Assembly (NCBI RefSeq): GCF_000423625.1
Contig: NZ_AUII01000005.1
Span: 124,001 to 188,000, forward strand
Length of the DNA: 64,000 nt
Source of the DNA: Pseudonocardia asaccharolytica DSM 44247 = NBRC 16224
Lineage (GTDB): Bacteria > Actinomycetota > Actinomycetes > Mycobacteriales > Pseudonocardiaceae
Reading direction: 5' to 3'
Below the pieces are notes generated by a model. The model worked only from the letters and a program-made list of their open reading frames with translations. It was not told where the DNA came from and made no database searches. Of this stretch, positions 28,449 through 38,027 are shown piece by piece. Every line of letters begins with the position of its first letter. Position 1 is the stretch's first letter. A program made the translations under genes and the position numbers.

Positions 28449-28488
28449 GTGAGTGCGTAACAGTGTTAGAACACTGTTACGCACTCAC
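28449..28488. repeat. 40-nt palindromic repeat, copy A
   Basis: Perfect arms of 19 bp (GTGAGTGCGTAACAGTGTT and its complement) surround a 2-nt centre AG. It lies 3 bases past the coxG stop and upstream of the P1 peptidase gene, both leftward, so it could terminate the cox operon. The flanks do not extend the stem. Confidence 0.9.
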
Positions 28489-28491
28489 GGG

Positions 28492-29166
28492 TCAGCGGGA
28501 CCTGCTGCGACGGATCAGCAGGATGATCAGCAGCAGCAGTGCGCCACCGATCACCGGGGCGAGCCGCTTGAGCACCGGAGCACCCGCGGTGTCCAGCAGA
28601 TCGATCGCCTCGACCTCGCTGCGCACCGGGCCGGTGGGCTTGACCTCGGCGGGCTTGACCTCGGCGGGCTTCGCCTCGGCAGCACCGTTGGTCGCCGGCT
28701 CCGCGGCCACCGCCGGGGCCTTGTCCCCGAGCTTCTCGGTCAGGCACGAGGCGAACTGGCCGATGATCTTCTCACTGACGTCGGAGATCACCCCGCGGCC
28801 GAACTGGGCGGGCCGTCCGGTGATGGTCAGGTCGGTGACCATGGTGACCTCGGTCTTGTCCGGGCCGTCGGCCTGCATCGTCCCGGTCACCTTGGCGTTC
28901 GCGGTGCCGTTGCCGCGAGCGTCGCGCCCGTTGGCGTCGATGACCACCTCGTGTTTGGCGTCGTCGCGCGAGACGTAGGTGCCCTTGCCCTTGTAGGTCA
29001 AGGAGATCGGCCCGAGCTTGACCTTCACGGTCCCGGTGAACGCGTCGCTCTCGTAGGAGTCCAGCGTCGCGCCCGGGAAGCACGGCGCCACGGTCTCCGG
29101 GTTGTTCAGCGCCGCCCACGCCTCCTCGATGGGCGCGGCGATCGTGAACTTGTTCTCTAGTTGCAT
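28492..29166 (-). CDS. coxG: CoxG-like SRPBCC protein with C-terminal membrane anchor
   Basis: This 224-residue protein has an SRPBCC/CoxG domain (residues 1-150: LENKFTIAAPIEEAWAALNN, VAPCFPGATLD, GKGTYVSRDDAKHEVVIDA, GRGVISDVSEKIIGQFASCL), a Pro/Ala/Glu linker, and a C-terminal membrane helix followed by RRSRSR. CoxG-type proteins recruit the cytosolic molybdenum hydroxylase to the membrane, which fits the anchor. It follows coxS-coxL-coxM in the same direction, but a 15-bp hairpin lies between coxM and coxG. The ATG at 29166 has a GGAGG site. Confidence 0.88.
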   Translation of the reverse strand: MQLENKFTIAAPIEEAWAALNNPETVAPCFPGATLDSYESDAFTGTVKVKLGPISLTYKGKGTYVSRDDAKHEVVIDANGRDARGNGTANAKVTGTMQADGPDKTEVTMVTDLTITGRPAQFGRGVISDVSEKIIGQFASCLTEKLGDKAPAVAAEPATNGAAEAKPAEVKPAEVKPTGPVRSEVEAIDLLDTAGAPVLKRLAPVIGGALLLLIILLIRRSRSR

Positions 29167-29226
29167 GCGTACTGCCTCCTCGTTGGGGCCGCTCCCCACC
29201 ATCCGGGCGGGAGGGGGCCAAATGCC

Positions 29227-29262
29227 GTGGACGCCTGCCCGACAGCCCGGGCAGGCGTCCAC
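29227..29262. terminator. 15-bp hairpin between coxM and coxG
   Basis: A perfect 15-bp stem (GTGGACGCCTGCCCG at 29227-29241 and its complement at 29248-29262) has a 6-nt loop. It lies 24 bases past the coxM stop. It may be an intrinsic or partial terminator that lowers coxG output, or an mRNA-protecting stem. Confidence 0.65.
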
Positions 29263-29285
29263 GAACGACGCTCTCGTGATCCTTC

Positions 29286-30137
29286 TCAGCCTGCGGCGGC
29301 GAGCACCGCCCGACCGGTCAGCACCCTGGCCAGATGCTCACGGTAGTCGGCGGCGGCGTCGGCGTCACTCGGCGCGTCCGTACCCTCGGTCGCGTGCTCG
29401 GCGGCGGCCCGCACGGCGTCCGCGGTGGCCGCCTGCCCGACGAGCGCCTGCTCCACCCCGGTGGCGCGAACCGGCGTCGAACTCATGTTCGCCAGCCCGA
29501 CCCTGGCCTCCGAGATCGTCCCGCCGTCGATCTTGAGAGCGGCCGCCACGGCGACCATCGACCAGGCCTGGGCGGTCCGGTTGAACTTCTCGTAGTGGCT
29601 GCCCCAGCCCGTGTACTTCGGGAACCGCACCTGGGTGAGGATCTCGTTCTCCCCGATGGCGGTCGTGAAGTAGTCGACGAAGAACTCCGACGCCGGCACC
29701 GTGCGGCTGCCGCCGGAACCGGCGATGACGAACTCCGCATCCAGCGCCAGCGCGACGGGGCCGAGGTCGCCGGCCGGGTCGGCGTGCGCCAGCGCGCCAC
29801 CGAGGGTGCCGCGGTGGCGCACCTGCCGGTCGGCCACGGTCTCGGTGGCCTGGCCGAGCAGGGCGACGTGCCGCTGGACGAGCTCGTTGCGCATCACGTC
29901 GTGGTGCGCCGCCATCGCCCCGATGGCGATCATGTCCCCGTCCTCGCCGATCTGGCGCAGTTCGGCGAGGCCGCCGAGGTCGACCACCAGCGACGGCGCG
30001 GCGAGCCGCAGCCGCAGCACCGGCAGCAGGCTCTGGCCGCCGGCCAGGACCTTGGCGTCCTCCCCGCCCTGCTGCAGCGCCGAGACCGCCTCCTCGACGG
30101 TCGAGGGCCGGACGTAGTCGAACTTCGCGGGGATCAC
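29286..30137 (-). CDS. Molybdenum hydroxylase FAD subunit (CoxM-like), operon 1
   Basis: This 283-residue medium subunit of a xanthine-dehydrogenase-family enzyme carries FAD and passes electrons from the Fe-S subunit to the acceptor. It starts [18 protein letters not shown], has the FAD-binding KVLAGGQSLLPVLRLRL near residue 30 and the second flavin motif VRHRGTLGGALAHADPAGDL near residue 105. The GTG at 30137 overlaps the stop of the large-subunit gene by 4 bases and has an AGGAGG site. It is called CoxM-like for its family; carbon monoxide as substrate is not shown. Confidence 0.92.
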   Translation of the reverse strand: MIPAKFDYVRPSTVEEAVSALQQGGEDAKVLAGGQSLLPVLRLRLAAPSLVVDLGGLAELRQIGEDGDMIAIGAMAAHHDVMRNELVQRHVALLGQATETVADRQVRHRGTLGGALAHADPAGDLGPVALALDAEFVIAGSGGSRTVPASEFFVDYFTTAIGENEILTQVRFPKYTGWGSHYEKFNRTAQAWSMVAVAAALKIDGGTISEARVGLANMSSTPVRATGVEQALVGQAATADAVRAAAEHATEGTDAPSDADAAADYREHLARVLTGRAVLAAAG

Positions 30138-32536
30138 TTGGCTCCTCCTTGAGCGTCCTGGATCGCGCGCCAGACGCGCTGCGCGGTGCACGGCATCTCC
30201 ACCTGCTTGACGCCGAGGTGCCGGATGGCGTCGAGGACGCCGTTGACGATCGCCGGGGTGGAGGCGATCGTGCCCGCCTCGCCGACGCCCTTCACCCCGA
30301 GCGGGTTGCTCGTCGCCGGGGTCTCGGTCCGGTCGGTGGTGAAGCTCGGCAGATCGGCGGCCGAGGGCAGGGTGTAGTCGACGAAGGTGCCGTTGACCAG
30401 CGTGCCCTGCTCGTCGTAGTTGGCCTCCTCGAACAGCGCCTGGGCGATGCCCTGGGCGAGGCCGCCGTGCACCTGCCCCTCGACGATCAGCGGGTTCACC
30501 ACGCTGCCGACGTCGTCGACGCAGACGTACTTGCGGATGCTCACCCGGCCGGTCTCGGTGTCGACCTCCATCGCCGCGAGGTGGGTGCCGTGCGGGAAGG
30601 AGAAGTTCTCCGGGTCGAAGGTGTACTCCGAGTCCAGCGACGGCTCGATGCCCTCCGGGAAGTTGTGCGACAGGAACGTCGCGAACACGACCTCCTGGAT
30701 CGAGACGCCCTTGTCGGTGCCCTTGACCGAGAACCGGCCCGCCTGGAACTCGATGTCGCCCTCGGCGGCCTCAAGCAGGTGCGCGGCCACCTTCGTGGCC
30801 TTCTCGATCACCCGGTCGGCGCATTTGACCACGGCGGTGCCGCCGACGGGCAGCGAGCGCGAGCCGTAGGTGTCCATCCCCTTGGGCGAGACCTGGGTGT
30901 CGCCGTGCAGCACCTCGACGTCCTCGAACGGCACGCCGAGCCGGTCGGCGACGATCTGGCTCCACGCCGTCTCGTGGCCCTGCCCGTGCGCCGACGAACC
31001 GGTGACGACCTCGACCTTGCCGGTGGGCAGCATGCGGATGGCCGCGTGTTCCCAGCCGCCCGCGCCCGCGCCGAGCGCACCGAGCAGCCGCGACGGCGCC
31101 AGCCCGCACATCTCGGTGAACACCGAGACGCCGATACCCAGCTGCACTGGGTCGTTCGAGCGCCGCCGCTCCTCCTGCTCGCGCCGCAACCCGGCGTAGT
31201 CGAACAGCGCCGTGGCCTTCTCGGTGGCGGCCTCGTAGTTGCCCGAGTCGTAGGTCAGGCCACCGGCGTTGGTGAACGGGAACTCGGTGTTCTTGATCCA
31301 GTTCTGCTCGCGCAGCTCCAGCGGGTCGCGCCCGAGCTCGGTGGCGAGCTCCTCCATGATCCGCTCGACGGCGAACGTGGCCTCCGGACGCCCGGCGCCG
31401 CGGTAGGCGTCGGTGGGTGTCTTGTTCGTGAACACGTCGGTGCACACGAACGCATACGACGGGAACTTGTAGATCGCCGGGCCGATGAACGCCCCGAAGA
31501 CGGGGACCGCCGGGGTGAACAGGCCGAAGTACGCGCCCATGTCCGCGGTCAGCTCGATCTTGAGCGCGGTGACGGTGCCGTCCCGCTTCGCCGCGACCGT
31601 GACGTCCTGGATCTGGTCGCGCCCGTGGTGGCCGGACAGCATCGACTCGGACCGGGTCTCGGTCCACTTCACCGGCTTGGCCATCCGACGGGCCACCAGC
31701 GTGCTGAGGATCTCCTCCGGGGTGACCTGCAGCTTGCCGCCGAACCCGCCGCCCACGTCGGGGGCGATGACGCGCAGCTTGTGCTCGGGCAGCCCGAGGC
31801 TGACCCCCAGCATCGTGCGCAGCACGTGCGGGACCTGCGTCGACGACCACATCGTCAGCTGCTCGCCGGTGGGGTCCACGACGACAGAGCGCGGCTCCAT
31901 GAACGCCGGGATCAGCCGCTGCTGACGCCAGCGACGCTTGACCACGATCGAGTCGGGGTCGGCCTCGGCGGCGGCGATCGCCTCGTCCGCGGTCGGGCCG
32001 GTGGTCGCCCCCGCCGCCACGGAGTCGAACGGGAAGGTGACCCACTTGTTGCTGCCGAAGTCGGGGTGGATCACCGTGGCGTCGCCGAGCGCCTCCTCCA
32101 TGTCCAGCACGGGCGGCAGGTCGTCGTAGTCGACCTCGACGAGCTCGGTGGCGTCCTTCGCGGTGGCGGCGTCGCGGGCGACGACGACGGCCACGATCTC
32201 ACCGGCGAACCGGACGGTGTCGACGGCGATCGAGACGTGCCGCGGCGGCGTGGCCTCGGCGTTGATCGGCCAGGCGCACGGGATGGCGGACTGCTCGGCG
32301 TCGAGGTCGGTGCCGGAATAGACGGCGACGACGCCGGTCAGCTGCTTCGCCGCGTCGACGTTGATGCCCGTGATCCGGGCGTGCGCGACCGGGCTGCGCA
32401 CCATCGCGATGTGCAACATCCCGTTGAGCGTGATGTTGTCGGTCCACCGGGTGCGTCCGGTGATCAGGCGCGCGTCCTCCTTGCGGATGCGCGCCCTGCC
32501 GAGCTCTCGTGCGGTGGGTTCGGCGGTCGTCGTCAT
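30134..32536 (-). CDS. Molybdenum hydroxylase large subunit (CoxL-like form II), operon 1
   Basis: This 800-residue catalytic subunit binds the molybdopterin cofactor. Motifs include [22 protein letters not shown] (cofactor loop), [16 protein letters not shown] and the C-terminal [11 protein letters not shown] with the catalytic Glu of the GVGE motif. The active-site loop is AYRGAGR. True form I CO dehydrogenases carry AYRCSFR with the Cys that binds copper, so this is a form II or related hydroxylase whose substrate is unknown. The ATG at 32536 has a GGGAGG site and lies next to the coxS stop, so the subunits are coupled. Confidence 0.93.
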   Translation of the reverse strand: MTTTAEPTARELGRARIRKEDARLITGRTRWTDNITLNGMLHIAMVRSPVAHARITGINVDAAKQLTGVVAVYSGTDLDAEQSAIPCAWPINAEATPPRHVSIAVDTVRFAGEIVAVVVARDAATAKDATELVEVDYDDLPPVLDMEEALGDATVIHPDFGSNKWVTFPFDSVAAGATTGPTADEAIAAAEADPDSIVVKRRWRQQRLIPAFMEPRSVVVDPTGEQLTMWSSTQVPHVLRTMLGVSLGLPEHKLRVIAPDVGGGFGGKLQVTPEEILSTLVARRMAKPVKWTETRSESMLSGHHGRDQIQDVTVAAKRDGTVTALKIELTADMGAYFGLFTPAVPVFGAFIGPAIYKFPSYAFVCTDVFTNKTPTDAYRGAGRPEATFAVERIMEELATELGRDPLELREQNWIKNTEFPFTNAGGLTYDSGNYEAATEKATALFDYAGLRREQEERRRSNDPVQLGIGVSVFTEMCGLAPSRLLGALGAGAGGWEHAAIRMLPTGKVEVVTGSSAHGQGHETAWSQIVADRLGVPFEDVEVLHGDTQVSPKGMDTYGSRSLPVGGTAVVKCADRVIEKATKVAAHLLEAAEGDIEFQAGRFSVKGTDKGVSIQEVVFATFLSHNFPEGIEPSLDSEYTFDPENFSFPHGTHLAAMEVDTETGRVSIRKYVCVDDVGSVVNPLIVEGQVHGGLAQGIAQALFEEANYDEQGTLVNGTFVDYTLPSAADLPSFTTDRTETPATSNPLGVKGVGEAGTIASTPAIVNGVLDAIRHLGVKQVEMPCTAQRVWRAIQDAQGGAK

Positions 32537-32537
32537 G

Positions 32538-33053
32538 TCAGTTTCCTCCCGCGACCGGAGCCGGCGCTTCGGCGGGACGTTCGGCACCGGGCTGCATCGC
32601 CTTGGCCGCGCTCTGCACCGCCCGAACGATGTTCTGGTAGCCGGTGCAGCGGCAGAGGTTGCCCTCGATGCCCTCCCGGACCTCCTGCTCGTCGGGGTCG
32701 GGGTTGTCCCCGAGCAGGTCGACCGCGGCCATGATCATGCCCGGCGTGCAGTAGCCGCACTGCAGCGCGTGGCACTCGTTGAACGCCTTCTGGACCGGGT
32801 GCAGTTCGCCGTCACGGGCCAGGCCCTCGATGGTGAGCACCTCGCCGCCGTCGGCCTGCACCGCCAGCACAGAACAGGACTTCACACTCCGGCCGTTGAG
32901 GTGGACGGTACAAGCGCCGCAGTTGCTGGTGTCGCAACCGACGACGGTCCCGGTCTTACCCAGCCGCTCCCTCAGGTAGTACACCAACAGCATTCGGGGC
33001 TCGACATCGTCGGCGTACTCGACGCCGTCGACGGTGACCCGGACCTGTGCCAT
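32538..33053 (-). CDS. Molybdenum hydroxylase [2Fe-2S] subunit (CoxS-like), operon 1
   Basis: This 171-residue small subunit has a plant-ferredoxin-type cluster ([15 protein letters not shown] with a fourth Cys in VKSC) and a second helical [2Fe-2S] cluster (CGYCTPGM and [10 protein letters not shown]). It relays electrons from the molybdenum site to FAD. It is the first gene of the leftward coxS-coxL-coxM unit. The C-terminal 20 residues are Pro/Ala-rich and probably disordered. Confidence 0.94.
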   Translation of the reverse strand: MAQVRVTVDGVEYADDVEPRMLLVYYLRERLGKTGTVVGCDTSNCGACTVHLNGRSVKSCSVLAVQADGGEVLTIEGLARDGELHPVQKAFNECHALQCGYCTPGMIMAAVDLLGDNPDPDEQEVREGIEGNLCRCTGYQNIVRAVQSAAKAMQPGAERPAEAPAPVAGGN

Positions 33054-33459
33054 GAGAAAACCTCACTCCTCAACCGCGACCGACAACGTCGGTGTGCGCA
33101 GGGTTCTCGGGGATCCTCCGAGGCACGGCCACGACTGCACCCCGGGACTGCCACCACGCTGTGGCAGCGCGCACATCACACCGCCGATCTTGCGACCATG
33201 CAAGGGTGTGGGCAACTCGTCGCAGCGCCTCCGGTGAGGACATTCCGACGCACGCCGGATGGGCCCGGAACGATGTCCGCCGTTGCGGGTAGCCCCACGT
33301 TTTTCTCCCGCTCCTGCGGATACGCAAGATCCAGAGGTTCACCTATTTGGACTAGTCCCTACGGGCGGTGGAACCTGCCGAAACGCCACCTCGACCCCGG
33401 ACGACCGGACCGGGACGGGCAAGCGCCCGTCCCGGTCGGAGTTTCGCGGCGCGCCCACG
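33054..33459. other. Intergenic region upstream of cox operon 1
   Basis: This stretch of about 400 bases lies between the start of coxS and the stop of the small gene near mftF. The short frames in it have no ribosome site or family resemblance, and I judge them noise. It should contain the promoter of the leftward cox operon. AT-richer sequence near 33338-33356 (CTATTTGGACTAGTCC) is the most promoter-like part, but I could not define boxes. Confidence 0.4.
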
Positions 33460-33639
33460 TCACTCCTCGGCGCGATCGGCGTCGCTGCGCTCGACCTTCT
33501 CCGGAAAGCCCGGTCGGCCCGGCACCAGATGCTCGGGATCGGGCACGTCGGGATCCTCGTTCGGCCCGCCCTTCGGCGGGTGCATCTCCGGCATCCCGGC
33601 CGGGTTGACGACCTCGTCCTGCCGCTTCTCATCAGCCAT
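33460..33639 (-). CDS. Small hydrophilic protein downstream of mftF
   Basis: This 59-residue protein is rich in Pro, Asp and Glu (NPAGMPEMHPPKGGPNEDPD and PGRPGFPEKVERSD) and is probably disordered. I do not recognise a family. The ATG at 33639 has an excellent GAGGAGG site 8 bases upstream, which argues that it is real. It begins 52 bases after the mftF stop in the same direction and could be cotranscribed with it; a functional link is not shown. Confidence 0.65.
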   Translation of the reverse strand: MADEKRQDEVVNPAGMPEMHPPKGGPNEDPDVPDPEHLVPGRPGFPEKVERSDADRAEE

Positions 33640-33691
33640 CGGAACTACCTCCTCGGATGTGCTCCGATATGGCTTCCCGCTCGGCCGGCGG

Positions 33692-35137
33692 CTAACCCTC
33701 GCCGCTGGGCGCCGCGGGCCGCAACGGGGCGGTCGTGCGGTGGCGCCACGCCCCCCACCACAGGCCCGCCCCGTAGGCCAGATCGTCCAGCCGATGGGCG
33801 AGCAGGTACCCGGGCAGGCCGGGGCGCGCCGGCGCGTGGTCGCGGTGGCGCCACCAGTCGGCGACCCCTTCGGCGAGCGCCGCCGCGGCCACCGCACGCC
33901 GGGCTCGCGCCGAGAACAGGCAGGCGAACAGGGCAGCCGGCCAGAAGTGCCTGGTGAGCGCCGAGCCCGCCTGCCCGACCGCGCCCGCGAGGCCCAACCC
34001 GGTGAGCCACGCGGCGCAGCGCCGCGGATGTGTCAGCCGGAAGAGTTTGCGGGACAAGCGCTCGGCCGCCACCCCCATGATCACCGCCGCGAGCGCGGTG
34101 GCCCGGCCGCGCTGGCAGGCCAGCAGTGTGCATACCGCCGCCGACCACGGCGAGAGCACCATCGGCGGCACCGCACCCGGGTGCCGGAGCGCCAGTGGCG
34201 CGGCGCCGGTGCCGTAGAACGCCTTGCGCCGCAACCAGGCCCCGAACGTGGCGCGGTGGTCGTGCGCGACACCGGCGGCCGGCTCGTAGCGCAGCCGCCA
34301 CCCCGCGGCGTGCATCCGCAGCACCAGATCGACGTCCTCGGCGACATGCATCCGCTCGTCGAAGCCGAGACCCGCCGCGATGCGCCGCACCAGGATCGCC
34401 GCGCTGGGCACATAGGCCACCCGGGAGCGCGGGACCACCGCCGCCGGTTTCAGACCCATGTCCAATGAGGACCGGACGGCCTCGTAGCGGCCCAGCCACG
34501 TCCGCACCGGACCCAGCGCGACGATCCGCGGCGCGACCAGGCCCACCGCCGGATCCGCGAAGGCGGCCAGCAGGGGTTCCAGCCAGCCCGGTTGCGGTAC
34601 GACGTCGGAGTCGAGGAAGGCGACGATGTCGGTGGCGGCCGCGGCGAGCCCGGCGTTGCGGGCCGCGGCCGGGCCCCGCGGGCGGGTGTGTCGCAGCAGC
34701 CTGGCACCCACGGCCTGCGCGACGGCGGCCACCGCGGCCGGGTCGGCCGACCCGTCGTCGACGACGATGACGCCCGGCCCCGACGGTAGGGCGGCCAGCA
34801 GCCGGGCGAGCCCGTCGGTCCGGTCCTTGACCGGGACGACGACGGTGACATCGGCGGGTCCGGGTGCCGGCAGTCGCGGGCCGTCCGGACGGTTCGCGGG
34901 ATGAGCCATTCCGATGTCGAGCAGGCGGCGGGCCAGTGCGGCCGACGTCGGGTCCGTGACGGTCAGCGCATCGCGGCAGGCCAGCAGGTCGCGGGCCTTG
35001 GGGGCGAGGTGCACCAGCCGCGGCGGCGCCCCGCCGAGCAGCGCGGCACCGCCGTCGAGGACCCGGGTGCGCCGCTCGAGGGTCACCCGGAACCCGGCCG
35101 GCAGCTGGGTGTCCGATGGTCGCTGTGCCTGCCTCAC
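33692..35137 (-). CDS. mftF: Mycofactocin glycosyltransferase MftF
   Basis: MftF is the GT2-type membrane-associated enzyme that adds beta-1,4-linked glucose units to premycofactocin. The 481-residue protein begins with an MftF-type N-terminal part (FRVTLERRTRVLDGGAALLGG), then a GT-A domain: VTVVVPVKDRTDGLARLLAAL near residue 95, the VDDGS motif, the metal-binding region AFLDSDVVPQPGWLEPLL near 170, and HVAEDVDLVLRMHAAGWRLRY near 265. Hydrophobic segments in the last 170 residues suggest membrane attachment. The GTG at 35137 follows CACGAT by 6 nt, so it probably has its own leaderless promoter. It is separated from mftE by a divergent phosphatase gene and two others. Confidence 0.92.
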   Translation of the reverse strand: MRQAQRPSDTQLPAGFRVTLERRTRVLDGGAALLGGAPPRLVHLAPKARDLLACRDALTVTDPTSAALARRLLDIGMAHPANRPDGPRLPAPGPADVTVVVPVKDRTDGLARLLAALPSGPGVIVVDDGSADPAAVAAVAQAVGARLLRHTRPRGPAAARNAGLAAAATDIVAFLDSDVVPQPGWLEPLLAAFADPAVGLVAPRIVALGPVRTWLGRYEAVRSSLDMGLKPAAVVPRSRVAYVPSAAILVRRIAAGLGFDERMHVAEDVDLVLRMHAAGWRLRYEPAAGVAHDHRATFGAWLRRKAFYGTGAAPLALRHPGAVPPMVLSPWSAAVCTLLACQRGRATALAAVIMGVAAERLSRKLFRLTHPRRCAAWLTGLGLAGAVGQAGSALTRHFWPAALFACLFSARARRAVAAAALAEGVADWWRHRDHAPARPGLPGYLLAHRLDDLAYGAGLWWGAWRHRTTAPLRPAAPSGEG

Positions 35138-35206
35138 CCGGGGATCGTGCCATTCGGCCCGTGCGCGGCGAGGACCGCCATGGCAGTACTTTCACTCGCG
35201 ACCTGG

Positions 35207-35212
35207 CAGGCT
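35207..35212 (+). promoter_or_regulatory. -10-like hexamer of phosphatase-family gene
   Basis: CAGGCT lies 7 nt before the GTG at 35220, the leaderless spacing. On the other strand CACGAT (35144-35149) stands 6 nt before the mftF GTG, so the two genes appear to have back-to-back leaderless promoters. Confidence 0.45.
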
Positions 35213-35219
35213 CGCCGTT

Positions 35220-36380
35220 GTGCCCCCCCGTTTCTTCGACGGCCCCGTCCTGCCCCGCTACGGTGATCGCTCGCTCGCCGAGGTCCTGCCCGCGCTGCTG
35301 TCCGCGCTCGGGGTGCACGGGCCCGCGGTCGGTCCGGCCCTGCCACCGGTGCGGGCGGCCTGCCTGCTGCTCATCGACGGCCTGGGCTCCCAGATGTTGC
35401 AGACCTACGCCGCCGACGCCCCGTTCCTCGCCGGACTGCCCGACGCCGGACCGCTCACGGCGGGCTTCCCGTCCAGCACCTCGATCAGCCTGACGTCGCT
35501 GGGCACCGGACTGCCGCCGGGCGCGCACGGGATCGTCGGGATCACGTTCAACCCCGGTGACGACGCGCTTCTCGACTCGCTGCGCTGGACCCGGCAGGCG
35601 AACGGCAAGGCGGTCGACCAGCGCGAGCTGCTCCCGCCGGAACAGGTCCAGCCGATGCCCACCGCACTGGAGCGGGCCGCGGCCGACGGGGTGGCTGTGA
35701 CCATCGCCGCACCGCGCTACCAGCGCGGCTCGGGGCTGACCCGAGCCGCGCTGCGCGGCGGAGAGTTCCGCAGCGTGCACGCGCTCGGCGACCTCGCCGC
35801 GGCGGCGGTCGATGCGCTGACCGGGCCCGGCAGGCGGCTCTGCTACGCCTACCACGCCGATCTCGACTCGCTCGGCCATTTGCACGGTCCAGGCACCCCA
35901 CCGTGGCGCTGGCAGCTGCGCCAGATCGACCTGCTGGCCGCCACGATCGCGGAGCAGCTGCCCTCCGATGGCCTGCTCGCCATCACCGGCGACCACGGGA
36001 TGGTGCCGGTGACCGTCACCTATGACGCGGACACCGACGAGCGGCTGCGAACAGGAGTCCGGTTGCTCGGTGGCGACGCCCGGGCCCGGCACGTGTATGC
36101 CGACGCCGGTGCGGCCGCGGAGGTGCTCGCCACCTGGCAGGAGATCCTCGGCGGCGACGCCTGGGTGGTGCCCGGCGAGCAGGCCGTGGCCGAGGGATGG
36201 TTCGGACCGTTGGCCGCCCATGTGCCGCCGCGCATCGGCGACGTGGTGGTCGCCCTGCGCGGGACCGCCGCGGTGATCCGGACCCACGCCGAGCCGCTGA
36301 TCTCGACGATGCCCGGGCAGCACGGTTCCCTGACCGCCGAGGAGCAGCTCGTCCCGCTACTACTGGCCGCTGCTCCCTGA
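35220..36380 (+). CDS. Alkaline-phosphatase-superfamily (nucleotide pyrophosphatase-like) protein
   Basis: This 386-residue protein matches the type I phosphodiesterase/nucleotide pyrophosphatase branch. Metal and nucleophile motifs are visible: AACLLLIDGLGSQMLQ (Asp ligand) near residue 45, FPSSTSISLTSLGTGLPPGAHG with the nucleophile Thr or Ser near 85, YHADLDSLGHLHGPG near 205, and ITGDHGMVPV near 255. It should hydrolyse a phosphodiester or pyrophosphate bond. No signal peptide is seen. In many mft clusters it is not a core gene, so its place between mftF and mftE may be incidental. It is convergent with the AI-2E transporter gene. Confidence 0.87.
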   Translation: MPPRFFDGPVLPRYGDRSLAEVLPALLSALGVHGPAVGPALPPVRAACLLLIDGLGSQMLQTYAADAPFLAGLPDAGPLTAGFPSSTSISLTSLGTGLPPGAHGIVGITFNPGDDALLDSLRWTRQANGKAVDQRELLPPEQVQPMPTALERAAADGVAVTIAAPRYQRGSGLTRAALRGGEFRSVHALGDLAAAAVDALTGPGRRLCYAYHADLDSLGHLHGPGTPPWRWQLRQIDLLAATIAEQLPSDGLLAITGDHGMVPVTVTYDADTDERLRTGVRLLGGDARARHVYADAGAAAEVLATWQEILGGDAWVVPGEQAVAEGWFGPLAAHVPPRIGDVVVALRGTAAVIRTHAEPLISTMPGQHGSLTAEEQLVPLLLAAAP

Positions 36381-36417
36381 CGCCACCTCCGCGCGCGAGT
36401 CGGGGTATCTCGTCCTC

Positions 36418-37665
36418 TCACGTACCGGCCCCCGAGCCGGCTCCACCGGTCCTCTCCTCCTGAACGTCGGCCGGTTGCTCCGACACACCCATCTCCCCGG
36501 GCGCAGGACGGTCCTCGTCGAGCAGCCCACCCGACGATCCGCTCGCGGGTGCGGGTTGTCCGGCGCGGCCGTCCAGCTGCTCGGACAGATACCGCAGCAC
36601 GACCGCCGCCGCGGCGACGATGGGCACCGAGAGGAACGCACCGGCGATGCCGTAGAGCGTGCCGCCCGCGGCCACGGCGAGCAGTACGACCGCGGCGTGC
36701 AGTTGCACGCTGCGGGACTGCAGGATCGGCTGCAGGACGTTGCCCTCGAGCTGCTGCACCGCGACGACGATGGCCAGCACGATGAGAGCGGCGGTGAACC
36801 CGTTGCTCACCAAGGCGACGAGCACGGCGAGCGCCCCCGCGACGAACGCGCCGACGATCGGCACGAAACCGCCGAGAAACGTGATCACGGCCAGCGGCAA
36901 CGCCAGCGGAACCCCGACGATCACCAGGCCGACCCCGATGAACACGGCGTCGATCATCGCGACGATCGCCTGGGTGTGGATGAACCCCACGAGGGTGCGC
37001 CAGATGCGGACTGCGACCTCGGAGAGATGCGACCCGGCCGTCGGGCCGACGATACCGCGCAGCCACGGGAGGAAGTGGGGGCCGTCCTTGATGAACAGGA
37101 ACGCGAGCACCAGCGCAAGCACCCCGGTCACGACGCCGGAGGTGACGGCGCCGACGCCGGTGAGCACACCGGAGGCGATCGACGAGACGCTCTGTTGCAG
37201 CTGCCGGGTCACGGACGACAGGGCGTCGTCCAGCTGGCTCTGCCCGAGGTTCAGCGGTGGCCCGACCAACCACTCGCGGATTCGCTCGAGGCCGCTGGAC
37301 GCGCCGGCCGCGATCTCGTTGAAGCTGCCCGCGATGGACACCGTGACCAGCGTGATCACGCCGCCGAGCACGATCAGGCCGGTGAGCAGCACCGCGGCGG
37401 CGGCGAGCGCGGGCGGCCAGCGGTGCCGGCGCAGGAAGGCGGCCGGCGGCCACAGCACAGTGGTGATCAGCAACCCCAGCAGCACGGGCAGCACGATCAC
37501 CCACAGCTGGGCGCCGAGCCAGAAGATGAGCGCGGCGCCGAGGGCGATCAGGATGAGCCGCAGACTCCATCGCGATGTGTGCGACACCGCGCGGCCGATC
37601 GCGGAGCCGCGATCCCCGAGGCGGACGTTCACCATGGCCACATGTCGCTCCCATTCACTACCCAT
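36418..37665 (-). CDS. AI-2E family transporter
   Basis: This 415-residue membrane protein fits the AI-2E/PerM family: segments LRLILIALGAALIFWLGAQ and LWVIVLPVLLGLLITTVL at the start, the middle soluble part (FNEIAAGASSGLERIREWLV), and the conserved VGFIHTQAIVAMIDAVFIGVG, FLGGFVPIVGAFVAGALAVLVAL and QQLEGNVLQPILQSRSVQLH blocks. Members export small molecules or act as Na/Li antiporters; the substrate is not predictable. The last 60 residues are a hydrophilic tail. The longest start is the ATG at 37665, but the GTG at 37641 has the better ribosome site (GGGAGC, 5-nt gap). Confidence 0.9.
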   Translation of the reverse strand: MGSEWERHVAMVNVRLGDRGSAIGRAVSHTSRWSLRLILIALGAALIFWLGAQLWVIVLPVLLGLLITTVLWPPAAFLRRHRWPPALAAAAVLLTGLIVLGGVITLVTVSIAGSFNEIAAGASSGLERIREWLVGPPLNLGQSQLDDALSSVTRQLQQSVSSIASGVLTGVGAVTSGVVTGVLALVLAFLFIKDGPHFLPWLRGIVGPTAGSHLSEVAVRIWRTLVGFIHTQAIVAMIDAVFIGVGLVIVGVPLALPLAVITFLGGFVPIVGAFVAGALAVLVALVSNGFTAALIVLAIVVAVQQLEGNVLQPILQSRSVQLHAAVVLLAVAAGGTLYGIAGAFLSVPIVAAAAVVLRYLSEQLDGRAGQPAPASGSSGGLLDEDRPAPGEMGVSEQPADVQEERTGGAGSGAGT

Positions 37666-37763
37666 GACCGCCCGCAGGGCGACTCCGAGTCACTACGGAC
37701 GCGGATTCGTGCAGGCCCGCCGGCCACCCGACGCGGCGTTCACGGTACTGATGCCGTCGGACG

Positions 37764-37964
37764 CTACCGGTGCGTCCGGCCGCTGTCGGTGAGCACGCGC
37801 CGCACCTCGCTTCTGGCGGCTTCGACGGCGTCCTCATCGGATTCCACGATCTCCGTGATCACGGCGGTGTGGCCGGACGGGATCGCCCGGGCGAGGTGGG
37901 CGAGGGCGAGTTCCTCGTGCGACGGGACGGCGGAGGTTACATCGATGCCGACGTTCGATACCAT
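37764..37964 (-). CDS. Small hypothetical protein
   Basis: This frame gives a 66-residue acidic-helical protein (SNVGIDVTSAVPSHEELAL and SGHTAVITEIVESDEDAVEA). The second half resembles the C-terminal motif of DUF1269-like proteins, so it might be a shortened member; I am not sure. The ATG at 37964 has an AGGA site 6 bases upstream. It lies between mftE and the AI-2E gene, all leftward. Confidence 0.5.
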   Translation of the reverse strand: MVSNVGIDVTSAVPSHEELALAHLARAIPSGHTAVITEIVESDEDAVEAARSEVRRVLTDSGRTHR

Positions 37965-38027
37965 GATCGTCCTGCGACCACAGACCGCGACTCGGTCGCG
38001 GAAATACCCCGACTCGCGGGGGTGGGG

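Noticed and set aside
33070..33342. Small leftward and rightward frames in the gap upstream of coxS
   Set aside because: No ribosome site, no family resemblance and Arg-rich composition typical of random frames.
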